This document shows, in pieces, positions 52,058 to 59,418 of a DNA stretch of 64,000 bases. Every line of letters starts with the position of its first letter. Within the stretch, counting starts at the first letter, position 1. The DNA lies in contig NC_008027.1 of NCBI RefSeq assembly GCF_000026105.1, positions 3,802,501 to 3,866,500 of the forward strand. The letters run 5' to 3'. The position numbers and the translations under genes are program-made. The stretch comes from Pseudomonas entomophila L48. Lineage in GTDB: Bacteria > Pseudomonadota > Gammaproteobacteria > Pseudomonadales > Pseudomonadaceae. Below the pieces are notes generated by a model, which saw only the letters and a list, made by a program, of their open reading frames with translations, searched no databases and had not been told where the DNA came from.

Positions 52058-52327
52058 ATGAGCACAGACGACACCACGCCCCACACCACCGTGGGCAAGA
52101 CCAAGTTCTACCAGGGTGAAAAGCATACCGACCCGCTGTTCTGCATCGAACCCGGCATCCCGTGCCAACACGCACGGGAACAGGCTTCGGAGTTGATGGG
52201 CTGCGTGTGCGACCTGACCATCACCGGGATCATGGAGGAGAAGCCTCAGTTGATCTGGGCGTCGTATTACCTGAGCGCGCTAGCCAAGGCGCTGATGGAT
52301 GATGCGGAGTTGGGGATGAAACACTGA
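52058..52327 (+). CDS. DUF3077-like small protein
   Basis: An 89-residue protein with DPLFCIEPGIPCQHAREQAS, matching the DUF3077 pattern of LF-x-V-x-PGVP followed by a helix EQASELM, and a C-terminal helix (SYYLSALAKALMDDAEL). GGGAGATTGAGGC precedes ATG 52058. DUF3077 proteins are found in many copies in Pseudomonas; no function is known. Confidence 0.7.
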   Translation: MSTDDTTPHTTVGKTKFYQGEKHTDPLFCIEPGIPCQHAREQASELMGCVCDLTITGIMEEKPQLIWASYYLSALAKALMDDAELGMKH

Positions 52328-52351
52328 CTTCACAGGTAAACGCGGACCCTG

Positions 52352-52463
52352 TAGGAGCGGCCTTGTGTCGCGAAAGGGCCGCAAAGCGGCCCCAGGTTTC
52401 TGATGTGTTGCGAAGATTGCTGGGGCTGCTACGCAGCCCTTTCGCGACACAAGGCCGCTCCTA
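52352..52463. repeat. REP inverted pair with wide loop
   Basis: Perfect 28-bp arms (52352-52379 and 52436-52463) with core GGCCTTGTGTCGCGAAAG, same family as the copy at 41646. The 56-bp loop includes small GC-rich hairpins. Confidence 0.85.
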
Positions 52464-52501
52464 CACCGGCTAGGCTTTGGGCATAAATTCGGGATGTCTC
52501 C

Positions 52502-53167
52502 ATGGAATGTCATATCCGCCGCGCTCAGCGCGAAGACGCAGAAGCCATCAGCCGCATCGTGATCACGGCATTGCGCGAATCCAACTCGCAGGATTACCCG
52601 GCAGAGGTGATCGCCCAGGTCGAGCAGAGCTTTTCACCTGCGGCGGTCAGTGCATTGCTCGATAGCCGAATGGTATTCGTAGCAGTCAACCAAAACGAAT
52701 TGCTAGGGACGGCAAGCCTGGATGGCGAGGTTGTCAGGACAGTGTTCGTCGCTCCAATCCATCATCGGACAGGTGTCGGCAAACGGTTGATGGAGGCCGT
52801 TCATGCTGCAGCGATCAGGGCAGGTGTCACGGCACTGCGCGTTCCTTCGTCCATCACCGCCCAAGGGTTCTACGCGCGGTTGGGGTATCGGAAGCTTCGT
52901 GATGAATTCCATGGCGTGGAACGCACCATTGTCATGGAAAAGTCCACGCTGACCATGACGGCGGCGGCCCTCGCGATTAACGTTTCTTGCGAGCATCTGG
53001 CGAAGCTGCTGGATGAGGGAGCAATCCCCCATACCAGCGCTGAAGGTGAACGGGCTATCGCGTTCTCCGAGCTGATTGCCTACAAGGACAAGCGAGACGA
53101 GGCCAGCCGTGGAGCGATGGACAAACTGGCAGCTCAGGCCCAGTTGTTAAAGCTGGGCTACGAATGA
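52502..53167 (+). CDS. GNAT acetyltransferase fused to an antitoxin-like DNA-binding domain
   Basis: A 221-residue protein of two parts. Residues 1-147 are a GNAT acetyltransferase with the acetyl-CoA loop HRTGVGKRLM (88-97) and the final strand YARLGYRKL ... RTIVMEK. Residues 148-221 are a helix-turn-helix of the excisionase/antitoxin type: TAAALAINVSCEHLAKLLDE, then GAIPHTSAEGERAIAFSELI, then a helical tail AYKDKRDEASRGAMDKLA. Such domains normally stand alone as antitoxins of PIN-domain toxins. The reading frame is continuous and both parts look intact. No PIN gene follows. It could be a self-contained toxin-regulator or a gene fusion after loss of a toxin. Confidence 0.75.
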   Translation: MECHIRRAQREDAEAISRIVITALRESNSQDYPAEVIAQVEQSFSPAAVSALLDSRMVFVAVNQNELLGTASLDGEVVRTVFVAPIHHRTGVGKRLMEAVHAAAIRAGVTALRVPSSITAQGFYARLGYRKLRDEFHGVERTIVMEKSTLTMTAAALAINVSCEHLAKLLDEGAIPHTSAEGERAIAFSELIAYKDKRDEASRGAMDKLAAQAQLLKLGYE

Positions 53168-53303
53168 GGCACTCCTCCTTCACGGTCCTCTGGCACACCA
53201 ACCGCCTATACCCGGCCCACTGACCTGATATTTTTGCCAGTAGCACGGTGCAATTCCCGCATCACATGATGAGTTTCCCAATTCTGCTGAAGGAATAGCT
53301 GTC

Positions 53304-53651
53304 ATGCGTACGATCGGAACTGCCTTGCTGGCTTTGTTCATGGTGGGTAACGCCGTTGCCGCCACCTGCCCAAGTGTTTCAAGCATCACTCAAAAAGAAG
53401 ACGGTCAAGGCTACGCCTACAGCGCCCCAGGCGGCTGGGAGGGCGATAACCCGATGGCCAGTGAAGAGGACCTCGGCAGCTTCGAGTTCTTCACCGCGAA
53501 GGTCACTGAGAAATCAGTGATTTGCCGATACAAAGGCGAGAATAAAAGTGGTGTCAGTCTGACCTTGTCCGGCGCCAGACAAACGGCGGGAGATGGCTGG
53601 GAAGACGGTGAATGCACAGCATCTGATGTGGACGCCTGTGCATTCAAGTAG
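53304..53651 (+). CDS. Secreted small protein, DUF3757-like
   Basis: A 115-residue protein with signal peptide MRTIGTALLALFMVGNAVAA and a mature part of about 95 residues with four cysteines (CPSVSSITQ ... VICRYKGENKS ... GECTASDVDAC). The pattern CP-x-x-x-x-I, Y-x-A-PGGWEG and CRY resembles DUF3757 proteins of Pseudomonas, which are exported and of unknown role. AAGGAATAG precedes ATG 53304. Confidence 0.7.
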   Translation: MRTIGTALLALFMVGNAVAATCPSVSSITQKEDGQGYAYSAPGGWEGDNPMASEEDLGSFEFFTAKVTEKSVICRYKGENKSGVSLTLSGARQTAGDGWEDGECTASDVDACAFK

Positions 53652-53665
53652 GCCGTCAGCTAGCA

Positions 53666-53819
53666 TCCTGTCTCGGAAATAAGCTGTTCACTTTTGGCGG
53701 AGTCTTGGGCGCCCGGCCGACGTTGCCACTCCTCGCCATAGCCCTGCTATGACTCGTCGCGGCGCCTTGGTCGGACATCCAAGCCACTCGCCAAAAGAGA
53801 ACGTACTTCCGAGACAGGA
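53666..53819. mobile_element. MITE-like palindromic element, about 154 bp
   Basis: The ends are perfect inverted repeats of 13 bp, TCCTGTCTCGGAA (53666-53678) and TTCCGAGACAGGA (53807-53819). Inside, CTTTTGGCG (about 53691-53699) pairs with CGCCAAAAG (about 53789-53797), and CTTGG with CCAAG. The centre is a smaller dyad around ATAGCCCTGCTAT (53738-53750). No coding capacity. It fits a non-autonomous miniature element; no clear target duplication is seen. Confidence 0.65.
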
Positions 53820-53945
53820 CATTAGGTAGTTTTTCGACTAAACAATTGCAACAAACGCTGGACTTGAATATTGAGACAGGCTGTCATGAGCAATCTTAGT
53901 ACAGAGTCGGAGGCAAATAATAGCAACATAGCATTTTGACCTACC

Positions 53946-53964
53946 AAAAAGTCGCAAGCGCGAC
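53946..53964 (-). terminator. Terminator of the HEPN-like gene
   Basis: On the minus strand GTCGC-GCTT-GCGAC is followed by TTTTT. It lies 40 bp after the stop codon of the HEPN-like gene. Confidence 0.75.
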
Positions 53965-54004
53965 ACAGCGATCCATACACAGCATTATGCCCAAATCAAA
54001 AAGC

Positions 54005-54703
54005 CTAGGTCGGAACTTCAAAATTTAGACTATCGATCTCAAAAATATAGCTATCCCTGAAAACACTCGTGACAGGCAAATCTGGAGCACTTTCTAGGAC
54101 AGCCTTGATGATCTTCACTGCTGTCACTCTAGCCCACTTCACCAATCGAGCATCGTCAAGCATAAAAATCCAAGAAACAGTACTTCTATCGCTACCAATC
54201 ACGCCAAGCCGTTGAAGCTCCAAAATTTCTCTAGGCGGCTTGTTTACATTCTGCTCTTCATCCAGCTCAAGCTCATCCGACTTTATATGAACAAGGCTAT
54301 TTCGCAATTTTACCAACCGACTGAGATTTTTAAATACCTCATCCTCACCTTCCTTCCACCCAGGCACCAAAGCGATCAGCAGCTTTTCATATTTTGCCTT
54401 CAGCCCTTCTTTCTCTAGCCCATCAAGCAATGCCATCAACCACCGTTCATCACGCTGGATGTACTCCATTGTCTCGCCAACTAGAAGCCCACCACCAAAA
54501 AATCTGGTTTCCGCAGGCTTGAACAAAGTACGTGGAACTGAGTAAGGACGTGGTTTTGAAACGGACTGATAAAAACTCTTGAAGTCTTGAAGAAAAGCCT
54601 CTACCGCCATCGCACACAATGCAACGTGCACAGCCCCGTCGTCCGTCAAATTTTTCTCAGACTTTTCAAGCAAAATTACGCCATGAAAAGGAAGCGACAG
54701 CAT
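54005..54703 (-). CDS. HEPN-like protein of unknown function
   Basis: A 232-residue, mostly helical protein. The helix LSRLVKLRNSLVHIKSDE contains R134-N-S-L-V-H139, the R-x4-H motif of HEPN ribonucleases, in the usual context (R-N ... V-H at the end of a long helix). HEPN proteins are RNases in toxin-antitoxin, Abi and CRISPR systems, but some only bind. The gene is markedly AT-richer than its neighbours and has its own AT-rich upstream region (GGGGA eight bases before ATG 54703) and terminator, so it was probably acquired. It follows the AAA ATPase gene after 48 bp on the same strand; a functional link is possible but unproven. Confidence 0.6.
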   Translation of the reverse strand: MLSLPFHGVILLEKSEKNLTDDGAVHVALCAMAVEAFLQDFKSFYQSVSKPRPYSVPRTLFKPAETRFFGGGLLVGETMEYIQRDERWLMALLDGLEKEGLKAKYEKLLIALVPGWKEGEDEVFKNLSRLVKLRNSLVHIKSDELELDEEQNVNKPPREILELQRLGVIGSDRSTVSWIFMLDDARLVKWARVTAVKIIKAVLESAPDLPVTSVFRDSYIFEIDSLNFEVPT

Positions 54704-54751
54704 ATATATTTCCCCAATTAATAAAGTAAAAAACGGTCCCCATTAATCTTT

Positions 54752-55915
54752 TCAACGCTTGCCCAGCATCGCCTGGCGCTCCCGCCAGATCTCCTGCACG
54801 AACGGATCGGTCACGCCATACAGGCCATGCCCCCGGCGAATGATCAGGTTCGCCGCCAGCAACTCATTGGCCACCGGCTGGATCTCCTCCACCCGCACTT
54901 CACGCCCCACGAACGTCGAATACTCCCCCGCCGCCTCGCTGGAAAACACGCCCCGCGTCTCGCCATCCACGGAGGCGATCCGGGCGAAAATGGCCTGGGC
55001 CAGTACACCCAGTTCCTCGACCTTCATCAGTTCCAGGTCGGCCGCCGCCGAGCGTAGCGTGGCCGCAATCACCGGCAGCACCACATCCGCCCCGGAACCG
55101 AGGCTGGGCGAGTGAATCAACTGCCGCAGGGCACGGATGAACTCTTCAGGCCGGCTGCCCAGTGTCTTGAACGCCTCGGTCGCCACCTCCAGCGAGGGCA
55201 GGTTGTCGAGGCCATCTGCGGCGAGCCGCTGGAGCCAGAACGCGACATAGCCCTCGTCCAGCACCGGATAAGCCACGTTGGTGGCGCCGGCAAACGCCTG
55301 GTTACGCCGGGCGGTCAGCTCGTTGACCATGGCCCGGTGCGAGCCGGTGCCAATGAACAGGAAATGCCCAGGCGTCGCGGGCCTTGGGTTGATGGCGTCA
55401 CGTGCGGCCTTCAGGGCCAGCATCATCTGCTGCCCGTCCTCTGTGGTGATGGCATGCTGCACTTCGTCGACGATCAGCACGACAGTCGCCTTGGCCTGGT
55501 CCACCGCTTCGGTCAGCGCTTCGGCGAGTGTCACGCCGCCTGCTTCACCCAGGGTATCGAGGTTGAAACCGAATTTGAAACCGGCCAGCTCCACCTCGGC
55601 GCCACGCACGCGCCTGAGACGCTGCATGAACGACGAGGTCGGTGTCTGCAGTTCGAGCAGGGCTTTGCGCACGGCAGCCAGCACCAGCTTCACCGGGCTT
55701 GTCTGGGTGTCGCTCCACAGGTCGACGTAGATCACCAGTGCGCCCTGTGCCTCCAGGGCCGGGATCAGATCGTTCTTGAGGAAGGTGGTCTTGCCCGTCC
55801 GGCGCAGGCCGGACAGGAACAACCCGGAACGCAGGCCGATATCCAGCGCAGAGGGCTTGAGCAGTTGCCTGGCCATATCGGCCGCCAGTTCCGGGCGCAG
55901 GAAAATGTCAGCCAT
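54752..55915 (-). CDS. AAA-family ATPase, STAND/Cdc6-like
   Basis: A 387-residue ATP-binding protein. Walker A is GLRRTGKT (residues 36-43), Walker B VVLIVDE (145-151), followed by a sensor-like FLFIGTGSHRAM. The C-terminal ~90 residues look like a winged helix (ANELLAANLIIRRGHGLYGV). Related ATPases occur as regulators or as NTPase parts of defence and chromosome-associated systems. ATG 55915 has AGGA eight bases upstream. Base composition is like the host. The 40-bp palindrome starts 12 bp before its start codon. Confidence 0.75.
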   Translation of the reverse strand: MADIFLRPELAADMARQLLKPSALDIGLRSGLFLSGLRRTGKTTFLKNDLIPALEAQGALVIYVDLWSDTQTSPVKLVLAAVRKALLELQTPTSSFMQRLRRVRGAEVELAGFKFGFNLDTLGEAGGVTLAEALTEAVDQAKATVVLIVDEVQHAITTEDGQQMMLALKAARDAINPRPATPGHFLFIGTGSHRAMVNELTARRNQAFAGATNVAYPVLDEGYVAFWLQRLAADGLDNLPSLEVATEAFKTLGSRPEEFIRALRQLIHSPSLGSGADVVLPVIAATLRSAAADLELMKVEELGVLAQAIFARIASVDGETRGVFSSEAAGEYSTFVGREVRVEEIQPVANELLAANLIIRRGHGLYGVTDPFVQEIWRERQAMLGKR

Positions 55916-55926
55916 GGGTTTATCCT

Positions 55927-55966
55927 GAATTATGAGATTCCAATAATTATTGGCCTGGAGTAATTC
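55927..55966. repeat. 40-bp palindromic element, left copy (diverged)
   Basis: The core CCAATAATTATTGG (55940-55953) and the outer GAATTA / TAATTC (55927-55932 and 55961-55966) are symmetric about 55946.5; the left inner arm has diverged. The right half matches the perfect copy at 59379-59418 with few changes (CCTGGAGTAATTC against CCGGGAGTAACTC). Confidence 0.75.
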
Positions 55967-55997
55967 CGTGTAAAGCCGCAGTGGCTTGCGCATCACC

Positions 55998-57314
55998 TCA
56001 AGACTCAACCTCCATAAGCCCCGGCGTGGGCTTGCTGAACCCCGCCGTCAGCCACATCAAGTACAACCCGCCACACACCAGCCAAGCCACCCCGGCCAGT
56101 ATCACCACCGTGCTCAACAGCGACAGCAGATACAGGTTCACCCCAATCGCCAGCAGCGGAAACACCACGAACCCCACCCCACTCAACCGCTGCTTGCGCC
56201 GCTCACGCCGGTAGTACGCGATCACGCAGACATTCACCGCCGCAAACGCCAGGAACGCGCCGAAGTTGATCAGCGAAGCGGCCGAGCTCACATCCGCGCC
56301 GATCCCGATCAACCCCAGCCCGGCAATCAGCAGCAGGTTGAACACCGGCGTGCGCGCCCTGCCCTGCAGCTTGGCGAAATAACGCGGCGGCAGCACGCCT
56401 TCGCGGCCCATGAAGTACAGCAAGCGGCTGGCGCTGACCTGCACTGCCAGGCACGAGGCGAAGCCGGCGACGATGCCGCCGAGGTTGACGAAGTCGGCGA
56501 AGAACTGCCCGCCCACCTTGATCGACAGTGCGTAGGTCGCGGTCTCTGGGTCGGCGAACTGGCCACCGGGGTGGCTCAGTTGCATCAGGTAGGCCACCGC
56601 CGTGAACAGCAGCCCGCCCACGCTGATCACCAGCAGCACCGCACGGGGGATGTCGCGCCTGGGCTGTTCGGCCTCCTCGGCCAGGGTGGTCACGGCGTCG
56701 AAACCGAGGAACGAATAGGCGGCGATGGCGGCGGCGGCGGTAAGGCCGGTCAAGGTGCTGTGTTCGTTCCATACGGGGTGGGTGAAGCCGACCTGGGGCT
56801 GGCCGGCCACATAGCGCAGGCAGTAGCCAATGAACAGCAGCACCAGGGCCACGCTGAAGACCGTGAGCACTTTGTTCAAACGGTCGGTCAGGGTCATGCC
56901 GCTGACGGTCACCGCCGTGGTCAGGCCGATGTTGATCAGCAGCCAGCCCCAGGTGGGCACCTGCGGGAACTGGGCGTTGAGGAACACCGACTGCAGCAGC
57001 CAGGCGACCATGGGCATGAACAGGTAGGCCAGCAGCACCGCCCAGCCGACCACGAAGCCGCAGCCGGGGCCGAGCAGGCGCTTGGCGTAGTAGTAGGCCG
57101 AGCCGGACACCGGGAACAGGCGCGACAGCTTGGCGTAGCTCAGGGCCGACAGCAGCATGGCGCCGGTGGCCAGCAGGAAGGCGCTGGGGGCGATGCCGTC
57201 GCTGCGCTCGGAGATCACGCCGAAGATCACCATGGCCAGGCTCGGGCACATGTAGGCCAGGCCGAAGACAGTCAGGGAGGTCAGGGAAAGTTTTGCGGGG
57301 GTGGCGTCAGGCAT
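55998..57314 (-). CDS. APC-family amino acid/polyamine permease
   Basis: A 438-residue inner-membrane transporter with about 12 helices. The first helix region is LSLTSLTVFGLAYMCPSLAM; the sixth-helix region reads AAIAAYSFLGFDAVTTLAEEAEQPRRDIPRA, the APC consensus. It resembles putrescine importers (PuuP-like). AGGAGG is eight bases before ATG 57314. Upstream, TGTGATTGTTCT (57388-57399) is a near copy of the repeated box before the amidase and LuxR genes. It probably imports an amine or amino acid for the module to its right. Confidence 0.88.
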   Translation of the reverse strand: MPDATPAKLSLTSLTVFGLAYMCPSLAMVIFGVISERSDGIAPSAFLLATGAMLLSALSYAKLSRLFPVSGSAYYYAKRLLGPGCGFVVGWAVLLAYLFMPMVAWLLQSVFLNAQFPQVPTWGWLLINIGLTTAVTVSGMTLTDRLNKVLTVFSVALVLLFIGYCLRYVAGQPQVGFTHPVWNEHSTLTGLTAAAAIAAYSFLGFDAVTTLAEEAEQPRRDIPRAVLLVISVGGLLFTAVAYLMQLSHPGGQFADPETATYALSIKVGGQFFADFVNLGGIVAGFASCLAVQVSASRLLYFMGREGVLPPRYFAKLQGRARTPVFNLLLIAGLGLIGIGADVSSAASLINFGAFLAFAAVNVCVIAYYRRERRKQRLSGVGFVVFPLLAIGVNLYLLSLLSTVVILAGVAWLVCGGLYLMWLTAGFSKPTPGLMEVES

Positions 57315-57387
57315 GAGTGGCCTCCTGGCGCGCAGGGGCGATGCCACGGGCCGGGCCGTGAGCGAAATGAGCCATGGGTCATCCTCT

Positions 57388-57399
57388 TGTGATTGTTCT
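57388..57399 (+). promoter_or_regulatory. GTGATTGTT box upstream of the permease gene
   Basis: TGTGATTGTTCT agrees at 10 of 12 positions with the AGTGATTGTTTT repeats at 58435 and 58450. It lies 73 bp before the permease start codon, in reverse orientation to that gene. Confidence 0.45.
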
Positions 57400-57470
57400 A
57401 GGAAATTGCCCAGCCGGTCTGGCTGCGCGGGGGCGCAGGGACGGCGTGCACAGCAAGTTACTCGGGGGAA

Positions 57471-57520
57471 GGCACCGGCTTTGCCGGTGATCGCGGGGCT
57501 AGCCCACGCCTACAAGGTGC
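57471..57520. repeat. Degenerate REP
   Basis: CACCGGCTTTGCCGGTGATCGCGGGGCTAGCCCACGCCTACA-like sequence keeps the REP dyad (CACCGGC / GCCGGTG) and the end CGCCTACA. It lies between the permease and LuxR genes. Confidence 0.55.
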
Positions 57521-57595
57521 AGGGCCAGTATGCGGATCCCCGTGCGGATTCCTATAACGTCGAAGGATTAACCTGGGGGTAATGGCGCGGGGGAA

Positions 57596-58408
57596 TCACG
57601 GCGCCGGTTGCAGGCTGGCGAGGTCTTCACCGGCCAGGAACAGCAGCGAGAACAGCTCGCTCTGGGAGTTCACGTCCAGCTTGCGGTACACGTTGCGGCG
57701 ATGGACCTTCACCGTCTCGGCCGACAGCTGGAGCTTGATGGCCGTCTCCTTGTTCGAATGCCCCGACAGGATCAGCCGCACCACGTCCAGCTCCCGCGCC
57801 GTCAGCACCGACTCCAACTGCCGCCGTGCTTCGTCGCGCCCCTGGGCCAGGCCCAGCGCGGGCTTGGCCGGTGCGCGCTCGGGCAGTTGCTCGAAGTGCA
57901 GGCGCTGGCGCAGCAGGCCGATCAGCCAGGGGCGCACCAGCTCCAGCTGGGCGATGGCCTGGGCGTCGAAACGTGAGCGCCCGCCCAGCGACAGGCACAG
58001 CGTGCGCCCATCGCCCAGGGCCAGGTTGAACTGCACCTCGTCGGCGACCACGTTGTGGGTGAAGTACAGGCGGTAGTAGTCGGTCTGCTGAAACTGCTCC
58101 GGGGCCACGTCGGCCAGGCGCACCAGGCCGGTCAGCGGCCGCTCGCGGCTGCTGATGTAGAACGGGTCGAGCAGGTACAGGCCGTTGGCGTACACGCTCA
58201 CCAGCGGGTCGATGCCCTCGCGCTCGTAAGGGCTCTGGTCGAAGATCAGCGGCTTGTCGTGGCTGAACAGCAGCGCCACCCAGGTATCCACCTCGACGAA
58301 GTCGCCGAGCAGCGTGGCCAGGGTACGCCAGAAGCTCGGCCGGTCGAGGTGCTCGATGCATTGGCCCACACCCTGGTGCCACGAAAGATCCTGCAGGCTC
58401 AAGCTCAT
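57596..58408 (-). CDS. LuxR-type regulator, first of two paralogues
   Basis: A 270-residue protein with an N-terminal sensor of about 190 residues and a C-terminal LuxR/NarL helix-turn-helix (LTARELDVVRLILSGHSNKETAIKLQLSAETVKVHRRNVYRKL). The N-terminal part (SWHQGVGQCIEHLDRPSFWR ... LYLLDPFYISSRERP) is clearly paralogous to that of the regulator at 61957-62745. It has no response-regulator receiver and no recognisable autoinducer domain. It is divergent from the amidase gene; the gap holds a perfect 12-bp palindrome and two perfect 12-bp direct repeats. Confidence 0.88.
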   Translation of the reverse strand: MSLSLQDLSWHQGVGQCIEHLDRPSFWRTLATLLGDFVEVDTWVALLFSHDKPLIFDQSPYEREGIDPLVSVYANGLYLLDPFYISSRERPLTGLVRLADVAPEQFQQTDYYRLYFTHNVVADEVQFNLALGDGRTLCLSLGGRSRFDAQAIAQLELVRPWLIGLLRQRLHFEQLPERAPAKPALGLAQGRDEARRQLESVLTARELDVVRLILSGHSNKETAIKLQLSAETVKVHRRNVYRKLDVNSQSELFSLLFLAGEDLASLQPAP

Positions 58409-58418
58409 GCCCTACCCC

Positions 58419-58430
58419 CGGGTTAACCCG
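58419..58430. promoter_or_regulatory. Palindrome CGGGTTAACCCG next to the LuxR start
   Basis: Perfect 12-bp palindrome 10 bp upstream of the first LuxR gene, overlapping its ribosome-site region. It may be an autoregulatory operator. Confidence 0.4.
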
Positions 58431-58434
58431 TCGA

Positions 58435-58461
58435 AGTGATTGTTTTGCCAGTGATTGTTTT
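58435..58461 (+). promoter_or_regulatory. Two perfect direct repeats in the LuxR-amidase gap
   Basis: AGTGATTGTTTT occurs at 58435-58446 and 58450-58461, a period of 15 bp. They lie 27 bp before the LuxR gene and about 70 bp before the amidase gene. Likely binding sites for a regulator of this pair. Confidence 0.6.
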
Positions 58462-58531
58462 CATACTTGCACCACCCTTCGCAAATGTCACTCGCCCGCG
58501 GAAGGGTCGGGCCCAGCGAGACGGATTGCCC

Positions 58532-59347
58532 ATGAAGATCGAAGTGGTACAGACGACAACCCGCGACGGCGACACCGCCCACAACCTGCGCGGCATCCTC
58601 GAGGCCCTGGCCCAGTGCGCGCCGGACACCGATATCCTGCTGTTTCCCGAGTCGCACCTGACCGGTTTTCTCGCTGAGGACGACGTCGGCATGCTGTCCG
58701 AAGCCGTCGACGGCGATGCCGTGCAGGCGGTGGTCGAGGCGGCGCGCCGGCACAATGTCGCGGTGGTGCTGGGGCTGTACGAGAACGACGGCGGCACGTT
58801 CTACAACACCACCCTGTTCATCGCCCCTGAAGGCATTCTGCTCACCTACCGCAAGACCCACCTGTGGCTGCCGGAGCACGGCATCGTGGTACCGGGCGAC
58901 CGCTTCGCCACCGTCGAATGGCGTGGCGTGCGCCTGGGCCTGTTGATCTGCTACGACAGCGAGTTCCCCGAGACGGCGCGGGCATTGAAGACCCTGGGCG
59001 CGCAGTTGATGCTGATCACCGATGGCCTGGCCGAACCGGAGGATCATGTGCACCGAGTGTCGGTGATGGCCCGGGCGATGGAGAACCAGGTGTTCGCCGT
59101 GGTCGCCAACCGCGTGGGCGATGGGCCGGATGGCTGCGTGTTCGTGGGGGCGAGCCTGGCGGTGGACCCGTATGGCCAAATACTGTTCGAGGCCGGGCGC
59201 GGTGAGTCGCGGCATAGCGTGACCCTGGACCTGTCGCTGATCGGCAAGGCCCGCGCCTTCCATGACTACAGCGCCAACCAGCGCATCCAGTTGCCGGGTG
59301 AGCGGATCGAGCATGCCAACGGGGTGCGGGAGTTGATCATCAACTAG
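58532..59347 (+). CDS. Carbon-nitrogen hydrolase (RamA-like amidase)
   Basis: A 271-residue nitrilase-superfamily amidohydrolase with the full Glu-Lys-Cys triad: Glu40 in LLFPESHLTGF, Lys108 in TYRKTHLWLPE and Cys140 in LLICYDSEFPE. The N-terminus MKIEVVQTTTRDGDTAHNLR resembles the R-stereoselective amidase RamA of Pseudomonas as I remember it; N-carbamoylputrescine amidase is a more distant option. It hydrolyses a C-N amide bond; the substrate is unknown. ATG 58532 (after CGGATTGCCC) was chosen over a frame start 32 codons upstream that would include the operator region. It is divergent from a LuxR gene. Confidence 0.88.
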   Translation: MKIEVVQTTTRDGDTAHNLRGILEALAQCAPDTDILLFPESHLTGFLAEDDVGMLSEAVDGDAVQAVVEAARRHNVAVVLGLYENDGGTFYNTTLFIAPEGILLTYRKTHLWLPEHGIVVPGDRFATVEWRGVRLGLLICYDSEFPETARALKTLGAQLMLITDGLAEPEDHVHRVSVMARAMENQVFAVVANRVGDGPDGCVFVGASLAVDPYGQILFEAGRGESRHSVTLDLSLIGKARAFHDYSANQRIQLPGERIEHANGVRELIIN

Positions 59348-59378
59348 CCATGGGTATTGATGGCCCAAGGCTTATCCC

Positions 59379-59418
59379 GAGTTACTCCCGGCCAATAATT
59401 ATTGGCCGGGAGTAACTC
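59379..59418. repeat. 40-bp perfect palindrome, right copy
   Basis: All 40 bases are self-complementary about 59398.5, with centre GCCAATAATTATTGGC and ends GAGTTACTCC / GGAGTAACTC. There is no T-run. The centre contains the TAA stop of the minus-strand vgrG fragment, so the last six or so residues of that gene (VTPGQ) are encoded by the palindrome. A diverged copy lies 3,452 bp to the left. Confidence 0.85.

Larger units (their letters stand above)
53652..54004. other. Intergenic stretch with MITE-like element and terminator
   Basis: A 353-bp gap. Its left half is the palindromic element at 53666-53819. The right half is AT-rich, without a usable open frame, and holds the terminator of the HEPN-like gene. 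Confidence 0.5.

Noticed and set aside
33725..52463. Repeated inverted sequences that could suggest a CRISPR array
   Set aside because: They are single REP pairs scattered between genes, not evenly spaced direct repeats with spacers.
59379..59418. 40-bp palindrome as an ordinary rho-independent terminator
   Set aside because: It has no T-run, its AT-rich centre would pair rather than form a loop, and a diverged copy lies upstream of another gene's start.
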